Of a stretch of 6,783 bases of DNA, positions 1-5,533 are shown in pieces. Numbering within the stretch: the stretch's first letter is position 1; the number at the start of each line of letters is the position of its first letter. Source of the stretch: Cryomorphaceae bacterium (GTDB lineage: Bacteria > Bacteroidota > Bacteroidia > Flavobacteriales > Schleiferiaceae); the NCBI GenBank assembly GCA_002685435.1, contig NYXD01000086.1:5131-11913 (forward strand), written 5' to 3'. Below the pieces are notes generated by a model. The model ran no database searches and was not told where the DNA came from. It saw only the letters and a list, made by a program, of their open reading frames with translations. Made by a program: the position numbers and the translations under genes.

Positions 1-78
1 TTAGGGTAACCATCTAGCGAAGGATTGCCACCCATGCACTGCATGTGCGGCGGCCTTCTGATAGGTTGCATGCCTACG
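1..78. other. Left edge, no gene recognised
   Basis: No reading frame here can be supported as a gene: the three forward frames hit stops within the first 15 bases, and what remains open is short and runs into a terminator. Positions 33-45 form a short inverted repeat (CATGCA, one central base, TGCATG), and a second GCATGC palindrome lies at 68-73. The stretch is probably the 3' untranslated part of a plus-strand gene that lies mostly left of the window. From memory, similar sequence translated as a short tail ending in MPTKSSVSLCELRAF occurs after GIY-YIG nuclease genes in this phylum, but the nuclease domain itself is not in the window, so this is only a suggestion. Confidence 0.3.
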
Positions 79-120
79 AAAAGCTCAGTCTCGCTTTGCG
101 AGCTCAGGGCTTTTTTGTTT
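79..120 (+). terminator. Rho-independent terminator of an upstream plus-strand gene
   Basis: AAAAGC at 79-84 pairs with GCTTTT at 109-114, and an inner CTCGC (90-94) pairs with GCGAG (98-102) around a TTT loop, leaving an asymmetric internal loop between the two stems. The right arm runs into a T-rich tract (111-122, interrupted once by G). This has the form of an intrinsic terminator reading rightward, so it would end a transcript that enters from beyond the left edge. The internal loop makes it weaker than a perfect stem, and some termination in the opposite direction is possible because the left arm starts with A residues. Confidence 0.6.
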
Positions 121-151
121 TTCTGCTTCCGCTAAGCAAGCTTGCATCGTG

Positions 152-190
152 TTAAAAACAAAAAAGCCCGATCGCATTGCAACCGGGCTT
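152..190 (-). terminator. Rho-independent terminator of tRNA-Leu
   Basis: Read on the minus strand, AAGCCCG (190-184) pairs perfectly with CGGGCTT (170-164). Inside it GTTGC pairs with GCGAT using two G-U pairs around an AAT loop, giving about 12 stacked pairs. The stem is followed at once by a T tract interrupted once (TTTTTTGTTTTT). It begins 9 bases after the CCA end of the tRNA, so it is well placed to end that transcript. The stem and T tract are seen directly; the assignment to the tRNA is inferred from position and strand. Confidence 0.85.
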
Positions 191-198
191 CTCTTTGT

Positions 199-283
199 TG
201 GTGCGGATGAAAGGACTCGAACCTTCACGCGATAAAGCACTAGTGCCTAAAACTAGCGTGTCTACCAATTTCACCACATCCGC
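199..283 (-). tRNA. tRNA-Leu, anticodon UAG
   Basis: The minus strand folds as a class II tRNA with a long variable arm, as expected for leucine. The acceptor arms GCGGATG and CATCCGC pair over all 7 positions. The anticodon stem CTAGT/ACTAG encloses the loop TTTAGGC, which puts UAG in the anticodon (complement of 247-249), reading CUA and related CUN leucine codons. The T arm holds the usual TTCGAGT loop, and the discriminator A is followed by an encoded CCA (199-201). The D arm contains the conserved TTGGTAGA segment. It appears to be a single-gene unit with its own promoter at 298-305 and terminator at 152-190, divergent from the flavin reductase operon. Confidence 0.97.
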
Positions 284-297
284 TTCCATTGGGACGG

Positions 298-305
298 CAA
301 ATATA
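298..305 (-). promoter_or_regulatory. -7 box of the tRNA-Leu promoter
   Basis: The minus strand reads TATATTTG here, an exact match to the Bacteroidetes -7 consensus TAnnTTTG. Transcription would start about 7 bases further on, near 290, just ahead of the first tRNA base at 283, which suits a short 5' leader. The expected -33 TTTG is not exact: the region about 20 bases upstream is a T run (TTTTTTC). The match is direct; start-site use is inferred. Confidence 0.65.
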
Positions 306-354
306 GATAGAAAAATTACTTTGAGAGAAAAAATGATTGGGTGGCTTGAAAAAT

Positions 355-362
355 TAACTTTG
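355..362 (+). promoter_or_regulatory. Possible -7 box of the flavin reductase operon
   Basis: TAACTTTG matches TAnnTTTG and lies 16 bases before the ATG at 379. A start site near 370 would leave a leader of about 10 bases or less, so the first gene may be almost leaderless. No good -33 TTTG is seen at the normal distance; the nearest TTG, at 337-339, is too close. An 8-base match in AT-rich DNA can arise by chance, so confidence is moderate. Confidence 0.45.
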
Positions 363-378
363 CTCAAAATCCTTACAC

Positions 379-1272
379 ATGGCAAGTTTTGATCCCAACG
401 AGCTCGGAACCAAAGAGCGTCACAGTTTATTGCTAGGAGCCATAGCTCCTAGACCTATCGCTTTGGTGAGTACCGTAGACGAATTTGGCAATAATAACCT
501 CAGCCCGTTCAGCTTCTTCAATATATTTAGTTCCAATCCCCCAGTGGTTATTTTTTCTGCCGCGAGAAGAGTCAGAAACAACACAACTAAGGATACGCTG
601 CACAATGCGATGCAGCAAAAGCAGGTGGTCATAAACGTTGTTAATTATGCGATTACGCAGCAGGTGAATCTTAGTTCCGCGGAATATTCGTCGGATGTAG
701 ACGAGTTTGTGAAAAGCGGTTTGACGCCAATAGAATCTGATCTGGTTTCACCGAGAAGAGTGAAAGAAAGTCCTGTCAGTCTAGAATGTGAAGTACGCGA
801 TGTACTTCATATGGGCGAAGAGGGCGGAGCAGGTAACCTGGTGATGTGTGTGGTTAAAAAAATGCACATTGCCGATGATGTCTTATCGGATAATGGAGGC
901 ATTGATCAGGATGCAATTGATTTAGTGGGTAGATTGGGCAAAGCGTGGTGGGTAAGAGCTTCAGGCGATGCTTTGTTTGAATTGGCACCTCCAAAGTTGG
1001 GAATAGGTGTGGATCAAATTCCGGATGTTATTCGCCGCTCGACTATTTTGACAGGAAATAATTTAGGCCAATTGGGTTCTGAAATTACACTTCCAACTGC
1101 TGAAGAGGTAGAGGGAAAGAAAAATGATTTTGATGTCCGTCGCATCTTACAAAATTTTGCTGACGGAATAGAATTGCGCGAGCAATTACATGAAATGGCC
1201 AAAGACTTATTAGACAATGGCCAAGTGAAGGAAGCTTGGAAAGTATTATTAATAGATAAATCGGCCCGATAA
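379..1272 (+). CDS. Flavin reductase-like FMN-binding protein
   Basis: This 297-residue protein belongs to the flavin reductase-like family (split beta-barrel, FMN-binding, DIM6/NTAB group). The first 200 or so residues carry the family pattern: APRPIALVST at 23-32, the segment NNNLSPFSFFNIFSSNPP at 38-55, KDTLHN at 71-76, and a later strand with LECEVRDV (135-142). These surround the FMN site in known members. Members typically use NAD(P)H to reduce flavin or bind FMN for another oxidoreductase; the substrate here cannot be told from sequence. Residues about 200-297 form a charged, probably helical extension beyond the barrel. There is no signal peptide, so it should be cytoplasmic. ATG 379 places the conserved N-terminus normally, and no Shine-Dalgarno sequence is seen. 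It is the first gene of a three-gene operon, 12 bases before the next. Confidence 0.88.
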   Translation: MASFDPNELGTKERHSLLLGAIAPRPIALVSTVDEFGNNNLSPFSFFNIFSSNPPVVIFSAARRVRNNTTKDTLHNAMQQKQVVINVVNYAITQQVNLSSAEYSSDVDEFVKSGLTPIESDLVSPRRVKESPVSLECEVRDVLHMGEEGGAGNLVMCVVKKMHIADDVLSDNGGIDQDAIDLVGRLGKAWWVRASGDALFELAPPKLGIGVDQIPDVIRRSTILTGNNLGQLGSEITLPTAEEVEGKKNDFDVRRILQNFADGIELREQLHEMAKDLLDNGQVKEAWKVLLIDKSAR

Positions 1273-1284
1273 ACGGGTAAGCAG

Positions 1285-1662
1285 ATGCAGTTAGAAGCGA
1301 GAATCCAGCGTATTATGGATGAGCAGGTCATTTCAGACCGATTCAAAAAAAGAGAATTCGTAGTCCAAACTAAAGACCAATATCCTCAGACGTTATTGTT
1401 CGAGTTTACTCAGGACAAAACGGGCGTTTTGAATAATTTCAAGGAAGGTCAAGAAGTCAATATTGAATTCAATATTCGTGGACGCGAGTGGACGCCTCCT
1501 CAAGGCGGTGATACTCGTTACTACACGACGCTTCAAGCTTGGAGAATGAATGCCGTTGAAGCGGCTGCAGGACCTGGGCCATCGGATTTACCTCCGGCAG
1601 GACAGCCATTCACACCTTCTGGTGCAGATAATTCGGTTCTAGACGACGACTTACCGTTCTAA
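1285..1662 (+). CDS. DUF3127 protein with SSB-like C-terminal tail
   Basis: This 125-residue protein matches the DUF3127 family as I remember it: short Bacteroidetes proteins with a predicted OB-like beta domain. The hallmark stretch is VISDRFKKREFVV (15-27), followed by the strand LLFEF (37-41), the segment GQEVNIEFNIRGREW (55-69) and YYTTLQAWRM (79-88). Residues 91-117 are a flexible Ala/Gly/Pro-rich linker, and the protein ends in DDDLPF, which closely resembles the DDDIPF tip of E. coli SSB. In SSB that tip docks repair and replication proteins onto single-stranded DNA. This suggests a role linked to DNA maintenance, but no function is established that I know of. The ATG at 1285 fits the family; a second ATG at 1315 would remove the first strand. 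It lies in an operon, 12 bases after the flavin reductase and 11 before aat. Confidence 0.85.
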   Translation: MQLEARIQRIMDEQVISDRFKKREFVVQTKDQYPQTLLFEFTQDKTGVLNNFKEGQEVNIEFNIRGREWTPPQGGDTRYYTTLQAWRMNAVEAAAGPGPSDLPPAGQPFTPSGADNSVLDDDLPF

Positions 1663-1673
1663 AAGAGACCGAC

Positions 1674-2402
1674 GTGTTTTCATCTACAAACAATCCATTA
1701 TACTTCATTGGGCAAGGGGACTGGGAAGTTCCCGACCCTAATGATGTCTCGAACGACGAGGGTTTGATCGCACTTTCTTGGGAGCTTAGCCCTCAGATGT
1801 ACGATCGACTTTATCCCTCTGGAATCTTTCCATGGTTTGAGCAAGAAGGGGTTGTGTTCTGGTTTTCTCCAGAGGTACGGAGCATTACTGCAACGGACCA
1901 AGTGAAAATATCGAAAAGCATGCGTCCGTACATCAACGGTAGAAAGTGGCGTTTCACAGTGAATACCGCATTTGAGCAAGTGTTGGAAAAGTGCAGTGCG
2001 GTGGAGCGACCTGGACAGGCAGGTACTTGGATTACTGAAAAATTCCGCGAAAATTTTATAGCACTCCATGAAGATGGTAAGGGCTTCAGCTTTGAAGTCT
2101 GGGATGGTCAGGAATTGGTCGGGGGTACTTTTGGTGTTATTACCGGTGCAATTTTCGTTGGTGAAAGCATGTTCCATACGCAGGCCAATGCTTCTAAATA
2201 TGCGTACATAGGCATGTGTCAATACCTAGAGGCGCAGGGAGTTGTTGCCGTCGATAACCAGTTGCCTACGGAACATTTAGACAGTCTAGGCGCTGTGAAT
2301 ATGGAGCGTGAGGAATTCCTCGAAATCATGCATCATCATGCTGGACTAGCAGTGCTAGATGTCGAGGTTCCTTCTACAGAACATTTTCGCTTATCTCTCT
2401 AA
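1674..2402 (+). CDS. aat: Leucyl/phenylalanyl-tRNA-protein transferase
   Basis: Aat moves Leu or Phe from aminoacyl-tRNA to proteins with N-terminal Arg or Lys, creating an N-degron read by ClpS and its protease. The 242 residues span the whole family: GIFPWF (50-55), FWFSPEVR (62-69), KSMRPYI (81-87), TWITEKF (118-124), the Gcn5-like core with LVGGTFGV (148-155) and GESMFH (163-168), then VDNQLPTEHLDSLGA (193-207). D194 and Q196 correspond to the Asp and Gln of the E. coli IDCQ motif, and E164 to the Glu of GESMF. The usual GGDLSP segment is here SWELSP (35-40). The start is GTG, 11 bases after the preceding stop; the first internal ATG (residue 42) would cut conserved sequence. It is last in its operon, and its stop overlaps the convergent permease gene by 4 bases. 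Confidence 0.93.
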   Translation: MFSSTNNPLYFIGQGDWEVPDPNDVSNDEGLIALSWELSPQMYDRLYPSGIFPWFEQEGVVFWFSPEVRSITATDQVKISKSMRPYINGRKWRFTVNTAFEQVLEKCSAVERPGQAGTWITEKFRENFIALHEDGKGFSFEVWDGQELVGGTFGVITGAIFVGESMFHTQANASKYAYIGMCQYLEAQGVVAVDNQLPTEHLDSLGAVNMEREEFLEIMHHHAGLAVLDVEVPSTEHFRLSL

Positions 2403-3238
2403 TTACGCTTGCCCCAAACGGTGCTTAGCGTGTTCAGACTCAATACACTTATCGCAATGAGGCCCCCAGGTATAAGACTTAAATAGGCCTTACCGGTGAT
2501 GAGATACGGATAGTATTCCCGGATCATACCGCCCCAAGAAGGAACGGGCGGTTGCGCACCAATTCCTAAAAAGCTTAGCCCGCTTTCGATCAGAAGGGCG
2601 CTGGCAAAATTAGTTGCACAAATAACCACAAGCGGACCCCATGTATTGGGGAGTATTTCTTTGAAGATGATGTGTGGTGTCGAGAAACCAAGGACTTTCG
2701 CTGCCTCGACATATTCCTTCGACTTTTCACCTAAAAATTGGCCTCGAATCACACGTGCTACCTCAACCCACATCGTTAGACCGACTGCAATGAAGACTTG
2801 CACGATTCCCTTACCCAGGACAAAGGTCAATGCAATGACCAAAAGAAGGGTTGGGATGGACCAAAGCACTGACATGGCCCATGTAAGGAACTGGTCTAGT
2901 CTACCGCCGTAGTAACCGGCAAAGGCACCTACTGGGATTCCAATAAGTAGTGAGATGCCTACTGCTATGAACCCTACAGTGAGACTTATCCTACTGCCTA
3001 AAATGATACGAGAAAAATGATCCCTACCGTACTTATCGGTTCCAAACAAATGCAAACCCATATCCGTACTACTACCCGGTCCTAAAAGTGCTCTCTGTAG
3101 GTCCATGTCGTTGGCGTTGGCAGTATGGTCCAGCACGACCAGTGGTGCTGCTGCAGCCATAACGACAATGAGCATCAAAAAACCGAGTGCGATTTTTTGC
3201 CCCAGTTCCAGTTGTCCTATGCTATTGCGCCAGTTCAC
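2399..3238 (-). CDS. ABC transporter permease, DppC/OppC type
   Basis: This inner-membrane permease of 279 residues belongs to the peptide/nickel (Dpp/Opp) importer family. Residues 17-36 form the first membrane segment, followed by a periplasmic loop with GTDKYGRD (66-73), the family signature. Further hydrophobic segments lie at about 84-110, 118-142, 146-163, 201-225 and 252-272, making six. The EAA loop that contacts the ATPase is at 178-197 (EAAKVLGF, then ILP). GLSFLGIG (220-227) and SWGGMI (234-239) are also typical. The extreme C-terminus ends LSTVWGKRN instead of the usual NLLGDGLRD-like ending. The GTG start lies 17 bases inside the end of prc, so translation is probably coupled. 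No DppB-type permease, ATPase or binding protein is visible, so the substrate is unknown; peptide transport is a family-based guess. Confidence 0.92.
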   Translation of the reverse strand: MNWRNSIGQLELGQKIALGFLMLIVVMAAAAPLVVLDHTANANDMDLQRALLGPGSSTDMGLHLFGTDKYGRDHFSRIILGSRISLTVGFIAVGISLLIGIPVGAFAGYYGGRLDQFLTWAMSVLWSIPTLLLVIALTFVLGKGIVQVFIAVGLTMWVEVARVIRGQFLGEKSKEYVEAAKVLGFSTPHIIFKEILPNTWGPLVVICATNFASALLIESGLSFLGIGAQPPVPSWGGMIREYYPYLITGKAYLSLIPGGLIAISVLSLNTLSTVWGKRN

Positions 3239-5360
3239 TTACAATAATATTCGCTTCACGCAGTACGAGGTCTTTTGAAAGCCCTTTGTACCATTTGTGA
3301 TATATTTCAGCTTGCGCACTATCAGTTGCCACTGTAGGGTGATGATCTAAAGCAACAATACCTAAACTGTCGTTTAGTTTTGAGAGATTTTTATACGCTT
3401 CACTTGCTGATTTGATTGAATCTTGAAACCCGAGATAGTTGTTGTAATTCAGTGGAATCCATTTGTCCTTATCTCCTTCTGCAATCCAATCCGCATACGC
3501 TTCGTATTTCGTAAATGCCGGGTTTGAAGCCACCCGTTTCTGGGCCGATTTTTTGGCTTTTGTAAATTGTTTCTCCCATTGGGTTATAGGAGTGAAATCG
3601 GCTTTTTCCACAAAATCAATAGCCAATGCGTTTTCGTATTCCTTTTCACCAATCTCGATGCCGTCGTAAGCCCCCGGTAATGAAATATCTGGTACAACAC
3701 CTTGAAGTTGGGTCGTGCCGCCAGAGATGCGATAAAACTTCTCTGTAGTTATTTTAATGGCACCCAGAGGTTTTAATTGCTTCAACGAAGCAGGTACTGC
3801 GCGGTCAAAATCAAACATATTTTGCACGGTTCCTTTGCCGTAAGTAGATTTTGAGGGGCCGACAATCAAAGCACGGCCGCGATCTTGCAATGCCGCACTG
3901 ACAATTTCTGACGCTGAAGCGCTGTATTCATTAACAAGAACTACGAGCGGTCCGTCCCAATACACTGAGCTGCTACGGTTGTTTTTAGCACGAGTACCGC
4001 TTTGGAAATTTTTGACTTGAACCATAGGGCCATTTCCAGTAAAGAGGCCCGCAATTTCAATAGCTGCTTGTAATGAACCGCCTCCGTTTCCTCGAAGGTC
4101 AAGAATCATACCTTCCACCCCAGCTTCTTTGAGTTTGATGATTTCATTTTTAACATCCTCAGCCGCATTATGGTTGTTCTTGTCGTAGAAATTGACATAG
4201 AATTTCGGTAACCTAATGTACCCCGTTTTGCCTATGCTTTCTTGAATGCATTCACCAGTTTTCTTATCATAAACCGCACCGTCTAAAAGGGTACTACGGG
4301 CAAAAGTGCTTTCAATTTCGACGATGTCACGAATGATCGGGATGACTTGTCTAGCGCCGTCTTTCTTTTTGACCGTTAGACGCACTTCACTTCCTTTTTT
4401 GCCTCGAATGAGTTTGATTCCATCACGTACTTTGTAACCAACGACGTCCACAGGTTCAGCCTCGCCCTGGGCAACGGCTAAAATTTTATCACCTGCTTCA
4501 AGATCGCCTTGTCTCCAGCAAGCTGAACCCACTATAATTCGTTCTATGGTAATGTAGTCTCCGTCTTGTTTTAATTGGGCACCTATACCTTCAAACTGGC
4601 CCGTCATGCTCAATTCAAAGTCTTCGTTTTGTTGCGGTGCGAGATACGAGGTGTGCGGATCAAATGCCTCGCAATAGGCATTCATATACATGCCAAACCA
4701 CTCTAATCGACTCACGTCCATCAGGTCTTCGTGCCATTCATTCTGCAATTCTAATTCTTTTTCGCGCGCTTTAATTTCGAGCGTTTCGAATGACTTTAAC
4801 TCAACGGTTTCGTCGGTTTCGGCATCTTCTTTTTGTGCACGATCCTTTTCGTAAATACGATTCAGAACGCGCCATTTCAAATGTTTACGCCAAAACTCCA
4901 CATGCTCTTCATTATTTCGAGCGAAGGTTCTCGATTCAGGGTTATTTCCAATGCGTTCGTCTAGCGTGTAGTCGAAAGGTTCGGAAAGCAGCTGTGTGTA
5001 GATTTCCTTTGAAGCATCAATCGTCCTTGTGATTAATCCATAGCTGAGCGTGAAGAATCTCGTATCACCTAACTGAAAGAGGTTGTCCAATTCTTTTTTG
5101 TAGCCCGCTAATTGATCGACCTCATTCTGTGTCAAAAACAGTTTGTTGTAATCTAATGTGTTCAGGTAATTCTCATACACCTGTTCACTGAGCGCATCGC
5201 CTACCTCTTTTGGCTGCAAATGCACATTGGTTAAGGCGTCTCTTACCAACGAAAAGATCACGGCCTCTTTTTCTTCTTCCGGGCCGAACCATTTAAACCC
5301 TAAAACAACCAAAGCTCCCACAACTAGTGGGAGTAAATATTTGAGATTTTTACGCTGCAT
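3222..5360 (-). CDS. prc: Carboxy-terminal processing protease Prc/Tsp (S41A)
   Basis: Prc is an envelope serine protease that degrades or trims proteins from unstructured C-termini; in E. coli it acts in the periplasm on penicillin-binding protein 3 and murein enzymes. With the ATG at 5360 the protein has 712 residues, close to the 682 of E. coli Prc. Residues 1-25 are a signal peptide or anchor (MQRKNLK, then a hydrophobic run). An N-terminal helical domain follows (about 30-245, with FDPHTSYL at 233-240), then a PDZ domain (about 248-335) and the S41 core. Catalytic Ser482 lies in SASASE and Lys509 in TYGKGTVQ. The Ser-Lys spacing of 27 is two more than in E. coli. Residues about 565-712 match the Prc C-terminal domain. 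Alternative starts are ATG 5375 and TTG 5405. It is the first gene of an operon with the permease. Confidence 0.93.
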   Translation of the reverse strand: MQRKNLKYLLPLVVGALVVLGFKWFGPEEEKEAVIFSLVRDALTNVHLQPKEVGDALSEQVYENYLNTLDYNKLFLTQNEVDQLAGYKKELDNLFQLGDTRFFTLSYGLITRTIDASKEIYTQLLSEPFDYTLDERIGNNPESRTFARNNEEHVEFWRKHLKWRVLNRIYEKDRAQKEDAETDETVELKSFETLEIKAREKELELQNEWHEDLMDVSRLEWFGMYMNAYCEAFDPHTSYLAPQQNEDFELSMTGQFEGIGAQLKQDGDYITIERIIVGSACWRQGDLEAGDKILAVAQGEAEPVDVVGYKVRDGIKLIRGKKGSEVRLTVKKKDGARQVIPIIRDIVEIESTFARSTLLDGAVYDKKTGECIQESIGKTGYIRLPKFYVNFYDKNNHNAAEDVKNEIIKLKEAGVEGMILDLRGNGGGSLQAAIEIAGLFTGNGPMVQVKNFQSGTRAKNNRSSSVYWDGPLVVLVNEYSASASEIVSAALQDRGRALIVGPSKSTYGKGTVQNMFDFDRAVPASLKQLKPLGAIKITTEKFYRISGGTTQLQGVVPDISLPGAYDGIEIGEKEYENALAIDFVEKADFTPITQWEKQFTKAKKSAQKRVASNPAFTKYEAYADWIAEGDKDKWIPLNYNNYLGFQDSIKSASEAYKNLSKLNDSLGIVALDHHPTVATDSAQAEIYHKWYKGLSKDLVLREANIIVSELAQ

Positions 5361-5382
5361 AAGTCTCTGAATCATAGAATAG

Positions 5383-5415
5383 GCAAGGTACAATCTTTGT
5401 TCCAAGCTTCGGCAA
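5383..5415 (-). promoter_or_regulatory. Weak candidate promoter for prc
   Basis: On the minus strand, TACCTTGC (5390-5383) resembles the TAnnTTTG box with two mismatches, and a TTG (5415-5413) lies 22 bases upstream, near the usual -33 spacing. A start site near 5376 would leave the ATG at 5375 essentially leaderless and give the ATG at 5360 a leader of about 16 bases. This favours 5360 as the start and argues against TTG 5405, which would lie inside the promoter. The match is imperfect, so this is tentative. Confidence 0.3.
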
Positions 5416-5481
5416 TTCGAACGTTAAAGGAATGCAAACGCGAAGGGTCTCACATAAGTCCGTAAAAGGCAAAATGTTACT

Positions 5482-5489
5482 TACCTTTG
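5482..5489 (+). promoter_or_regulatory. -7 box of the tig promoter
   Basis: TACCTTTG is an exact TAnnTTTG match, followed by CA as often seen in this phylum. Transcription would start near 5496, giving a leader of about 40 bases before the ATG at 5534. No TTTG is present about 20 bases upstream, so the -33 element is weak or absent. The box faces away from prc in the 173-base region between the two divergent genes. Confidence 0.6.
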
Positions 5490-5493
5490 CACC

Positions 5494-5506
5494 CCCTTTT
5501 GAAGGG
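5494..5506 (+). other. Small hairpin in the tig leader
   Basis: CCCTT (5494-5498) and AAGGG (5502-5506) pair around a TTG loop, right at the predicted 5' end of the tig transcript. It is not followed by a T run, so it is not a terminator. It could protect the mRNA 5' end, but five pairs may also be chance. Confidence 0.3.
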
Positions 5507-5533
5507 AGTTTTGCAACATTTAATTCCACAGTA

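Noticed and set aside
16..144. Short open plus-strand frame running from the left edge through the first terminator
   Set aside because: It is small, crosses the terminator hairpin and T tract, and has no upstream part in the window; more likely untranslated sequence.
136..145. Perfect 10-base palindrome GCAAGCTTGC
   Set aside because: It lies between two terminators with no associated gene or second copy in the window; a palindrome of this size can occur by chance.
152..392. Overlapping open frames on both strands across the tRNA
   Set aside because: The minus-strand frame contains the telltale translation of tRNA-Leu (VVKLVDTLVLGTSALSREGS) and the plus-strand frame is its complement; both cross the tRNA and its promoter or terminator, so neither is a real gene.
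1014..1346. 110-codon minus-strand open frame
   Set aside because: It spans the end of the flavin reductase and the start of the DUF3127 gene in antisense, with no family resemblance.
1698..2222. 174-codon open frame antisense to aat
   Set aside because: It lies wholly inside the well-supported aat gene, has no recognisable domain, and its composition looks like a by-product of the coding strand.
5361..5405. Upstream TTG start for prc at 5405
   Set aside because: It would add 15 residues before the signal-like N-terminus and place the start codon within the candidate promoter; ATG 5360 gives a cleaner signal sequence, with ATG 5375 as the next choice.
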